Below, piece after piece: positions 5,699 to 11,695 of a stretch of 11,695 nt of DNA. Position 1 is the stretch's first letter. Each line of letters begins with the position of its first letter. A program made the translations under genes and the position numbers. The stretch covers positions 1-11,695 of the forward strand of contig CAMDPJ010000056.1 of assembly GCA_945903925.1 (NCBI GenBank), in the 5' to 3' direction. This stretch comes from Chryseobacterium gleum (GTDB taxonomy: Bacteria > Bacteroidota > Bacteroidia > Flavobacteriales_C > GCA-002722245). Under the pieces are notes generated by a model that was not told the DNA's origin, ran no database searches, and saw nothing but the letters and a program-made list of their open reading frames with translations.

Positions 5699-7804
5699 AT
5701 GGAAAAACAACGTTTAGATATTAGCGGAATGGATTGCACCAACTGTGCTCTCACCATTAAAAAAGTGATGGAGAAGCAAGGCGCTACTGATGTTTCGGTG
5801 AATTTCACCACAGGTGAAGCTGCCTTTGTTTTCGAAAATGATATTCAAAAAATAGTTAGTTCGGTAAGCGATTTAGGCTATGGAGTTAAAATCGCCGAAA
5901 AAGAAAAAATTCATCACGCCCATGAACATGCGGAAGACAAAGGATTTTTTCGAATTCAAAATATCTTGATTGTCTGTGCCATTTTCACCTTCCCTCTCCT
6001 GCTGCATATGTTTGTTGCAGAAGATTCTATTTTAAACAATCCGGTTTTACAACTAATACTAAGCACTCCAGTTTATATCATTGGCTGTTTTTATTTTGGC
6101 AAAAGTGCTTGGGGCTCTATAAAAGTGATGATGCCCAATATGGATGTATTGATTTTTATAGGTGCTACTGCCGCCTATTTTTACAGTATTGCGGGTGCGT
6201 TTTTTCTGCACCCCGATCATGCCCATCATTATTTGTATTTTGAAACTGCGGCAACTATCATCACGTTGGTGCTAACAGGCAATTGGATTGAGCATCTTTC
6301 TGTACAACGCACCACCAGTGCCATTGGCGAGTTAAGTAAACTGCAAAAAACAAAAGCCAAATTGTATTCGCGTTTTAGCGAAGGGGGGTACTTAGAAGTA
6401 GATATAAAAGATGTACAAATAAACGACACCGTAATGGTAAGCGAAGGAGAACAAATTCCTGTTGATGGTATTGTAAGCGATGGAGAATGTTATGTAGATG
6501 AAGCCATGATTAGTGGCGAAAGCGTGCCTGTTTTAAAAAAGAAGGGCGACCAAGTGATTGGCGGCACGCTATGCAGAGAAGGCAATTTTCGTTTTGTGGT
6601 GAACCGCGTTGGCAAAGACACCACTCTTCAACAAATTATTGCATTGGTTAAAAGTGCGCAAGAAAATCAGCCCCAAATTCAAAAAATTGGCGATAAAGTG
6701 AGCGCTATTTTTGTGCCTGTGGTTTTGGGCATTTCCTTACTTACTTTCATCATCACTTACTTTTTAGGGTATGGTAGCGAAGTCGCGGTAATGAATAGTA
6801 TTGCGGTGTTGGTAATATCTTGTCCGTGCGCCATGGGCTTAGCTACCCCCACTGCGGTTATGGTAGGCATTGGTGTAGCGGCCAAACAAGGTATTTTAAT
6901 TAAAGGTGGAAATACCATTGAAATGCTTTCTGAAATTAAATGCATTGTTTTCGATAAAACAGGAACCTTAACTACAGGTGAATTTAAAATTGAAAACTTA
7001 GCCATTTTTGGCACAAACGATGAGATTCAGGTGAAAAATCTTTTGTATTCTATCGAAAGTCAGTCGACACACCCCATCGCCAAATCTATTTGCAAAGAGT
7101 TGAAGAATGGCGCCACTTTTCTTTCACTTCAAAACATTAAAGAAATAAGAGGTGTGGGTATCTCTGCTACTTGCGACAATAAAGAATACAAAATTGAAGC
7201 AGGTGGCAAAGCCGGTGAAATTGTTTTGTTTGAAGACACTATAAAAATAGCCTCTCTTTCCATTAAAGACGATATTAAAAACGATGCGATAGAAACCATT
7301 ACTTGGTTGAAAAAACAGGGCATCACTCCTATTCTACTTTCGGGCGACAAAAAAGAAAGTTGCGAAAGCGTAGCCCAAAAAATTGGTATTGAAACGGTGT
7401 ATAGCGAGCAAAAACCCGAAGATAAATTGCGCATTATTGAAGAACTCAATGCCAAAGGAAAAACTGCCATGGTAGGCGATGGTATTAACGATGCACCTGC
7501 ATTAGCCAAAGCTTTTATTGGTATTTCTTTGGGTGGCGCAAGTGATGTGGCTAAAAAATCGGCACAAGTAATATTGCTCAACAACAAAAGCTTAAAGCAA
7601 GTTCAACAAGCCATAGCCTTAGGAAAAATAACCTTGCGCACCATCAAACAAAATCTTTTTTGGGCCTTATTTTACAACGTAATAGCCATACCTATTGCGG
7701 CAGTAGGCTTACTAATGCCTATGTTCGCTGCCATTGCCATGGCTTTTTCTGATGTGATTGTTATAGGAAATTCTTTACGCATCAAAACAAAAACACTAAT
7801 TTAA
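5699..7804 (+). CDS. copA: Copper-type P1B heavy-metal translocating ATPase
   Basis: An inner-membrane pump predicted to export Cu(I) at the cost of ATP. The 701 residues carry, in order: one HMA metal-binding domain with GMDCTNC (Cys13, Cys16); a His-rich linker HHAHEHAED (72-80); membrane segments at ~88-106, 116-135, 148-170 and 181-199; the actuator motif SGES (272-275); two more membrane segments (~335-356, 363-385) with the transport motif CPC (375-377); the phosphorylation loop DKTGT (Asp419); His458-Pro459 typical of P1B pumps; GDGIND (593-598); and two last membrane segments with YN (659-660). Copper pumps usually have MxxSS in the final segment; here it reads MAFSD (681-685), so copper specificity is likely but not certain. 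It starts at an ATG 8 nt after a -7-like box and is followed 8 nt later by a GT4 gene, whose function appears unrelated. No metal-sensing regulator gene is in the window. Confidence 0.92.
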   Translation: MEKQRLDISGMDCTNCALTIKKVMEKQGATDVSVNFTTGEAAFVFENDIQKIVSSVSDLGYGVKIAEKEKIHHAHEHAEDKGFFRIQNILIVCAIFTFPLLLHMFVAEDSILNNPVLQLILSTPVYIIGCFYFGKSAWGSIKVMMPNMDVLIFIGATAAYFYSIAGAFFLHPDHAHHYLYFETAATIITLVLTGNWIEHLSVQRTTSAIGELSKLQKTKAKLYSRFSEGGYLEVDIKDVQINDTVMVSEGEQIPVDGIVSDGECYVDEAMISGESVPVLKKKGDQVIGGTLCREGNFRFVVNRVGKDTTLQQIIALVKSAQENQPQIQKIGDKVSAIFVPVVLGISLLTFIITYFLGYGSEVAVMNSIAVLVISCPCAMGLATPTAVMVGIGVAAKQGILIKGGNTIEMLSEIKCIVFDKTGTLTTGEFKIENLAIFGTNDEIQVKNLLYSIESQSTHPIAKSICKELKNGATFLSLQNIKEIRGVGISATCDNKEYKIEAGGKAGEIVLFEDTIKIASLSIKDDIKNDAIETITWLKKQGITPILLSGDKKESCESVAQKIGIETVYSEQKPEDKLRIIEELNAKGKTAMVGDGINDAPALAKAFIGISLGGASDVAKKSAQVILLNNKSLKQVQQAIALGKITLRTIKQNLFWALFYNVIAIPIAAVGLLMPMFAAIAMAFSDVIVIGNSLRIKTKTLI

Positions 7805-7812
7805 CCGCTCAA

Positions 7813-8973
7813 TTGTCAGATCGCAACAACATATTATTTTTAAGCAGCTGGTATCCGCATAAAGCCGACCCCACTTTGGGCATCTTTATTAAGCGTCATG
7901 CCGAGGCGGTGCACCTTAAAAATAACGTTGTAATTATTTACGTGAAAAGTGTTGATCATCAAAAAACGCATTTCGATACCAATATAATTTCTGATAATGG
8001 TGTAGCAGGTATAATGATTACCTACCGCAGAAGTAAAAAAATGTGGGGCCTGCGCCATTTGATTAATTGGTCGCGATTTTACATCGGTCACCAACTGGGC
8101 TGGCGAGCTGTTAAAGTAATGGGATTTCAACCCGATATGATGCATGTTAACGTTACTTATCCTGCTGGTATCATTGCATGGATTTGGAATAAAACCAAAA
8201 ACTTGCCTTATGTTATTTCAGAGCATTGGACTGGCTATTTACCCGAAGACAATAGATACAAAGACAGTAGAATTCAACAATTACTTTCGAAATTCATTGT
8301 TGGCGGTGCAAAAGAAGTGGTAACTGTTTCGGGCGGATTGAAAGAAGCTATGCGTAAACATGGTTTAAAAAACGAATATCGTATTATACCCAACGTGGTG
8401 GACACCAATTTCTTTTACTACAACACCCCCATGGAAAATAGAAAACACTATTTTGTGGTGGTAGCCGATTTGTACGACAAACAAAAAAACATATCGGGAA
8501 CCATATTGGCTTTCCGCCATTTTTTAGAAAGATATCCGCAGGCTGAGTTAATGATTATTGGCGCGGGTAGAGATGAAGTAGCGTTAAAACAATTAAGTTT
8601 CGATTTGCAAATAGACGCTAACGTTAAGTTTTTGGGCGTTAAACCACCTGTTGAAGTGCGCAACTGCATGCAACAAGCATTGTCCACTATTGTGTTTAGC
8701 AATTTCGAAAATCAGCCTTGCGTTATTGCCGAATCATTTGCTTGTGGCACTCCCGTTATTGCAACCGATGTAGGTGGAATTAAAGAGCACTTGTTAGATG
8801 CCCACGGTTTTTTAATTGATGCGAATGATGGTGAAGCCTTGTTAAACGCGATGCAGAAAATTATTCGTTACAAAGCATTCGATCCTCATTTAATTAGACA
8901 ATACGCAGTAGAACATTTTAGTTCTTCTGTAATAAGCTCAAAGCTGAACGATTTATACCAAAAGCATATTTAA
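7813..8973 (+). CDS. Glycosyltransferase family 4 protein
   Basis: A 386-residue retaining GT-B transferase expected to add a sugar during assembly of a surface polysaccharide or glycolipid on the cytoplasmic face. The N-terminus NILFLSSWYPHKADPTLGIF with FIKRHAEAV is the common opening of bacterial GT4 enzymes with an N-terminal acceptor domain. The C-terminal donor domain has VKFLGVKPPVEV, then the EX7E motif (Glu299 and Glu307, within FENQPCVIAESFACGTPVIA) and ATDVGGIKEHL. The start is a TTG at 7813, 8 nt after the ATPase stop; the next in-frame ATG is at residue 68, far too late for the conserved N-terminus. It ends 4 nt before the flippase, so the two are almost certainly co-transcribed and functionally linked. 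Donor and acceptor are unknown. Confidence 0.88.
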   Translation: MSDRNNILFLSSWYPHKADPTLGIFIKRHAEAVHLKNNVVIIYVKSVDHQKTHFDTNIISDNGVAGIMITYRRSKKMWGLRHLINWSRFYIGHQLGWRAVKVMGFQPDMMHVNVTYPAGIIAWIWNKTKNLPYVISEHWTGYLPEDNRYKDSRIQQLLSKFIVGGAKEVVTVSGGLKEAMRKHGLKNEYRIIPNVVDTNFFYYNTPMENRKHYFVVVADLYDKQKNISGTILAFRHFLERYPQAELMIIGAGRDEVALKQLSFDLQIDANVKFLGVKPPVEVRNCMQQALSTIVFSNFENQPCVIAESFACGTPVIATDVGGIKEHLLDAHGFLIDANDGEALLNAMQKIIRYKAFDPHLIRQYAVEHFSSSVISSKLNDLYQKHI

Positions 8974-8977
8974 ATTG

Positions 8978-10321
8978 ATGCTCGGTAAACTTCTAAATAA
9001 ATACACTTCCGCTGCCAAAGAAAACTCCTTTAAAGGAAAGTATCTTAAGAATTTAAGTTCTAGTTTCATTCTCAATGTTGGCTCTATCATTTTAACCTAC
9101 GCCACTAATTTAATACTCACCAATGTTACCAGTAAAGCAGAGTACGGAGCGTATGTAGCCGTAAACAACTTAGCGGCAATGGTGGCTATGTTTGCGCCTA
9201 TGGGATTGCATGTTTTGGTGCTGCGTCAGTTTTCCGAATACAAAAACAACCAGCAATTTGGGTTCATCAAAGGGATGAACTATTTCAGTTCTATTTTCAT
9301 TTTCATCTCCTCTACCATCTTGGCTTTGGCCACCTATTTTCTTTCGCAACACTATGAAATTATTCATGGCATTGAGAACCAATGGTATTTAATTGTTGGT
9401 TTGTGCAGTGTTCCTTTCATTGCTTTAATGACTTATCACCAAGCGGTAATGGGCTCTATTCAGCATACAGGCAAATCATTGTTGGGCGAAAAAATTATTC
9501 GTCCGCTCTTACTCGCCATTGGTAGTTTCATCATTTTTCAATTCGCTATTCCAACAGGTGGCGATTTAATTAACCTTTATTTTATTGCCAGCATTTTGGT
9601 TTTTTTCATCACTTGGCTATTGCTGCAACGTGGCTTGCGATTTACGATTCCGGGCAACCACCCTAAAGAATACGATGGTGTTAATTGGCTTCAACAGGGT
9701 TGGGTATTTGTTCCCCTTAGCGTTTTATCTATTATCAATTCGAGGATAGATGTACAAATGATTGGTATGTTGATGAGCGAAAAAGATGCGCTCGATAACA
9801 TTGCTTTGTACAATGTAGCCAGCAAAGCAGCGCAAGGCGTTTCTTTAGGATTAATCATTGCCAATTATGTTTTGGGTCCGTCGGCAGCCGAACTTTTCTA
9901 CTCCAACCAAAAAGAAAGATTGCAAAACATAGTTACCAAAACAGCGCGCTTGGTTTGCTTAATTTCATTGCCTCTTATTCTGCTTTTGATTGTTTTTGGT
10001 AAGTGGATGTTGAGTTGGTATGGCGAAGGGTATGAAGACAGTTATGTAACGATGGTGATTTTGTTGTGCGGACAATTCGTTAATGTTTTCGCGGGTTCGG
10101 TAGGTTATCTCCTAATTGTAAGCAAAAACGAAAAATACTCATTCATTGGCATGGGCGTTAGTGTGTTAATGAATATCGTATTAAACATTGTGTTGATAAA
10201 AGATTACGGCATCGAAGGAGTTGCCATAGCTACAGCTGTTTCCATGGCTGCATGGAATTTAATTATGTTGTATTATCTTAGAAAAAAAACTGGGATTAAT
10301 CCGTTGCCGGTTAATTGGTGA
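8978..10321 (+). CDS. Polysaccharide flippase, Wzx/MVF-superfamily-like
   Basis: A very hydrophobic 447-residue protein with about twelve predicted membrane segments (for example near residues 30-52, 103-125, 135-158, 198-218, 325-346 and 385-435). It fits the polysaccharide transporter family (PF01943/PF13440-like), which flips lipid-linked glycans across the inner membrane. The N-terminal region FKGKYLKNLSSSFILNVGSI, with NLILTNVTSKAEYGAYVAV, is typical of these proteins: positively charged, then a first helix ending in an EYG(A/I)Y motif. I take the ATG at 8978 rather than the adjacent TTG at 8975. The 4-nt gap from the GT4 gene suggests translational coupling and one pathway: GT4 builds, the flippase exports. 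A third gene seems to begin 12 nt after its stop but is interrupted. Confidence 0.9.
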   Translation: MLGKLLNKYTSAAKENSFKGKYLKNLSSSFILNVGSIILTYATNLILTNVTSKAEYGAYVAVNNLAAMVAMFAPMGLHVLVLRQFSEYKNNQQFGFIKGMNYFSSIFIFISSTILALATYFLSQHYEIIHGIENQWYLIVGLCSVPFIALMTYHQAVMGSIQHTGKSLLGEKIIRPLLLAIGSFIIFQFAIPTGGDLINLYFIASILVFFITWLLLQRGLRFTIPGNHPKEYDGVNWLQQGWVFVPLSVLSIINSRIDVQMIGMLMSEKDALDNIALYNVASKAAQGVSLGLIIANYVLGPSAAELFYSNQKERLQNIVTKTARLVCLISLPLILLLIVFGKWMLSWYGEGYEDSYVTMVILLCGQFVNVFAGSVGYLLIVSKNEKYSFIGMGVSVLMNIVLNIVLIKDYGIEGVAIATAVSMAAWNLIMLYYLRKKTGINPLPVNW

Positions 10322-10403
10322 TGTTAGATTTTTATGCCTAAAATATTATTTTTAATTCAATGCAAAACGCCACAGGATATGCGAATAATTAGCGGACAAG
10401 TAT

Positions 10404-10466
10404 GGCCGGGCATTTCAGCCCTACCCCTTGCACAACCGAACGCGAAATTCTCGTTTCATACGGCTC
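10404..10466 (-). mobile_element. Group II intron 3'-end relic (domain V and domain VI-like hairpin)
   Basis: Reading the minus strand, 10466-10433 gives a 34-nt hairpin of exactly domain V architecture: 9-nt lower strand GAGCCGTAT, 5-nt upper strand GAAAC, GNRA tetraloop GAGA, upper strand ATTTC, 2-nt bulge GC and lower strand GTTCGGTTG. The AGC catalytic triad is at positions 2-4. Further on, GGTAGGGC and GCCCGGCC pair around TGAAAT (10425-10404), resembling domain VI, although a bulged branch-point adenosine is not clear. No reverse transcriptase, maturase or other intron domain is found to the right, so only the 3' end remains. That is what 5'-truncated retrotransposition or decay would leave. 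Lower-stem mismatches (G-G at the base, one U-U) suggest it is no longer active. Confidence 0.6.
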
Positions 10467-10477
10467 GTATTGTGCAA
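10428..10477. repeat. 8-bp perfect inverted repeat TTGCACAA/TTGTGCAA around the domain V-like hairpin
   Basis: TTGCACAA (10428-10435) and TTGTGCAA (10470-10477) are perfect reverse complements and enclose nearly all of the 34-nt domain V-like hairpin, lengthening its possible stem. This is not part of a canonical domain V. It ends 1 bp before the TAGA tract. Confidence 0.65.
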
Positions 10478-10478
10478 T

Positions 10479-10502
10479 TAGATAGATAGATAGATAGATA
10501 GA
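10479..10502. repeat. (TAGA)6 tetranucleotide microsatellite
   Basis: Six perfect TAGA units lie immediately beyond the intron-like relic and are followed by a run of A. On the plus strand every frame meets TAG within the tract, so it cannot be translated through; the complementary TCTA strand has no stop. It may mark the junction of the inserted sequence. Confidence 0.9.
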
Positions 10503-10633
10503 AAAAAATAGGTTGTTAGAGAAAAATAATGTAGATTTGAGAAAAGATTAAAAAATACCTTAGAGGGGTTTGCAATTTTTACTCAAATATTTAAAAATAA
10601 ATTTTTATAACCCATCTAAATATATACTACTTT
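10503..10633. other. AT-rich gene-free stretch upstream of the secreted repeat protein
   Basis: This 131-bp stretch completes the region from 10322 to 10633 in which I find no intact gene. It is strongly A/T-rich and has stops in all forward frames. It carries no recognisable RNA, terminator or clean TTTG/TAnnTTTG promoter pair. The regulatory region of the downstream secreted-protein gene would be expected here. Its host-gene remnant, intron relic and microsatellite neighbours are listed separately. Confidence 0.5.
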
Positions 10634-11695
10634 TTGCTACTAAATTCAAGATATCTGATACGTCATAGACTTGCCGATTTATCTCTGCGGGCTGTTTTAA
10701 TTAAGCGCCAACAAGTTCTTCTTAAGTTTGGGCTTAGTAAAAGAATTAGTTTGTTTATTCTAAGTCAGGTTGTTGCTTTCTCTTTATATTCTCAATCTCC
10801 ACCTGCCTGTACCTCAACATTAAATTTACCCGTTGGAGGATCATTTGTTGTCAATTCTGGAGAAGTATTATGTTTAAATGGAACAGGTCTGTTTAGCGGC
10901 AGTATCACAGTAAATGCAGGCGGCCACTTAGTGGTGTGTGGTTCCGGTGGTATTTTTGGATCGCTTTTCATTGCGCCAGGCGCTCATTATTGGCATACTG
11001 CTACTACAGGTTTAACAGGTTCGATGGCCATGTTTGGTACCGAGCATATTGGCGCTTCAAGTTGCGGAGGATGCGTAGCGCCTACGGTGGTTTCGGTAAC
11101 CAATGGTAGCAGATGCGGAACAGGTACGGTAGATATTTCTGCTGATGTTAGTGCAGGTGCAACAGTGTTGTGGTATACTGCATCTAGTGGAGGTTCGAGT
11201 ATTGGCTCAAGTGGCGATAATGCAACATTTACAACCCCTAGTATATCTATTACTACCATCTATTACGCCGAAGCATGGAATGGGAGCTGTGCATCGGTTA
11301 GTCGGACTGCTGTTACAGCTGCTGTAAATTCACTCCCAGTAGTCACTTTAACTTTAACAGATGACGCAGCTTGCGTAAGTGAATCGGCTTTCAACTTAGG
11401 CGGCGGTTCACCACTTGGCGGAACTTATTCAGGAACAGGCGTAGGTGTATCACCAAGCTTTAATCCGGCTGCGGCTGGAGTAGGCGCGCATACTATCACT
11501 TACACTTATGCAGATGGTAGCGGTTGTACAAATACAGCTAACGATGGCATGACGGTAAATGCCTTACCAGTAGTAACTTTAACATTAAGCGATGACGCTG
11601 CTTGCGTAAGCGAATCGGCTTTCAACTTAGGCGGTGGATCACCGTTAGGCGGAACCTACTCAGGAACAGGAGTAGGTGTGTCACCAAGCTTTAAT
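10634..11695 (+). CDS. Secreted Ig-like repeat protein, probable adhesin or surface protein (3' partial)
   Basis: The frame is open from 10601 to the window end (354 codons from the TTG at 10634) and continues beyond it. A Sec signal core, KRISLFILSQVVAFSLYSQ (about residues 36-54), is followed by a Cys- and Gly-rich beta region (59-145). Next comes an Ig-like module, APTVVSVTNGSRCGTG to TTIYYAEAWNGSC (149-225), then 77-residue tandem repeats from residue 235. This modular build is typical of large Bacteroidota proteins exported by the type IX system or ending in a gliding-associated C-terminal domain; the C-terminus is out of view, so the route is inferred. No ATG occurs before or within the signal peptide, so the start is uncertain: TTG 10634, CTG 10685 and TTG 10751 are candidates, and an N-terminal disruption is possible. 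Codon use is more GC-rich than the flanking intergenic DNA. Confidence 0.8.
   Translation, partial: MLLNSRYLIRHRLADLSLRAVLIKRQQVLLKFGLSKRISLFILSQVVAFSLYSQSPPACTSTLNLPVGGSFVVNSGEVLCLNGTGLFSGSITVNAGGHLVVCGSGGIFGSLFIAPGAHYWHTATTGLTGSMAMFGTEHIGASSCGGCVAPTVVSVTNGSRCGTGTVDISADVSAGATVLWYTASSGGSSIGSSGDNATFTTPSISITTIYYAEAWNGSCASVSRTAVTAAVNSLPVVTLTLTDDAACVSESAFNLGGGSPLGGTYSGTGVGVSPSFNPAAAGVGAHTITYTYADGSGCTNTANDGMTVNALPVVTLTLSDDAACVSESAFNLGGGSPLGGTYSGTGVGVSPSFN
11336..11695 (+). repeat. Tandem 231-bp (77-codon) coding repeats
   Basis: A complete unit (11336-11566) beginning PVVTLTLTDDAACVSESAF is followed directly by a second copy (11567 onward) cut by the window end after 43 codons. In the overlap 42 of 43 residues agree (one Thr/Ser change), while about a dozen codons differ synonymously. 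Each unit includes SPLGGTYSGTGVGVSPSF, and the complete unit continues with HTITYTYADGSGCTNTAND, giving two cysteines per unit. More copies probably follow. Confidence 0.92.

Larger units (their letters stand above)
10334..10489 (+). pseudogene. N-terminal remnant of an interrupted gene, possibly a glycosyltransferase
   Basis: An ATG 12 nt after the flippase stop opens a 51-codon frame that starts MPKILFLIQCKTPQDMRIIS. A basic residue followed by a hydrophobic beta-strand is how many GT-B glycosyltransferases begin, and the spacing fits the next gene of the operon. From about codon 23 (10400) the DNA is instead the reverse complement of a group II intron-like 3' end, and the frame stops in the TAGA tract at 10487. 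I infer that codons 1-22 are the surviving start of a gene cut off by that sequence. No downstream continuation of such a gene is seen before 10634. It could alternatively be a chance short ORF; the glycosyltransferase idea rests on a very short stretch. Confidence 0.4.

Noticed and set aside
7129..7587. 152-codon minus-strand ORF inside the copper ATPase gene
   Set aside because: It is antisense to the highly conserved ATP-binding region of the pump and has no recognisable motif; it is a shadow frame.
10479..10502. Phase-variable coding tract controlling the 10334 frame
   Set aside because: Every plus-strand frame of TAGA repeats contains TAG, so changes in copy number could not restore reading through it.
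10536..10563. TTTG with TACCTTAG downstream as a promoter for the secreted protein
   Set aside because: The spacer is only 16 nt and the -7 box has a mismatch at a fixed base; not convincing in such AT-rich DNA.
10987..11259. 90-codon minus-strand ORF in the secreted repeat protein region
   Set aside because: The opposite frame carries the signal peptide, Ig-like module and repeats with codon-level conservation; the minus frame is Pro/Val-rich shadow sequence.
11336..11695. CRISPR-like or satellite array
   Set aside because: The repeat period is 231 bp in frame with coding sequence and synonymous differences; it is a protein repeat, not a CRISPR.

Overview
The window looks like chromosome from a member of the Bacteroidota. 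The DNA is visibly AT-rich. Several genes and the tRNA are preceded by the Bacteroidota promoter hexamer-like box TAnnTTTG, in one case with a perfect TTTG -33 box. The proteins are of types common in that phylum: a helicase tail with a HTH_40-like domain, a short PSD-type decarboxylase, GT9 transferases and a modular secreted repeat protein. Genus cannot be read from the sequence.

Layout. Positions 3-851 hold the C-terminal end of a helicase-like protein that starts outside the window. 947-2008 is an unrecognised exported protein. A 75-bp palindromic repeat (1979-2053) sits across its 3' end and the 5' side of the next gene. 2075-3046 is a GT9 (heptosyltransferase-like) enzyme, followed by psd (3096-3746). 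A second, unrelated inverted repeat (3757-3843) separates psd from a convergent second GT9 gene (3860-4852, minus). A divergent promoter region leads to rdgB/HAM1 (4897-5472). A bidirectional terminator then lies between rdgB and a minus-strand tRNA-His(GTG) that has its own consensus promoter.

5699-10321 is a tight plus-strand run: a copper-type P1B ATPase, a GT4 glycosyltransferase and a polysaccharide flippase, with gaps of 8 and 4 nt. Twelve bases later a further gene appears to begin (10334). After about 22 codons it runs into what looks like the 3' end (domain V and a domain VI-like hairpin) of a group II intron on the minus strand, followed by a (TAGA)6 tract. From about 10.6 kb to the window end an open frame encodes a secreted, cysteine-containing, repeat-bearing surface protein that continues beyond the window.

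Together the genes point to envelope work: phosphatidylethanolamine synthesis (psd), lipopolysaccharide or glycan assembly (two GT9, one GT4, flippase), copper export and a cell-surface or secreted adhesin-like protein. Housekeeping genes (rdgB, tRNA-His) lie between them. I see no CRISPR array, prophage or defence system. The least ordinary parts are the two palindromic repeat families, the apparent 5'-truncated group II intron scar in a glycan locus, and the repeat protein whose tandem copies differ almost only at synonymous positions.
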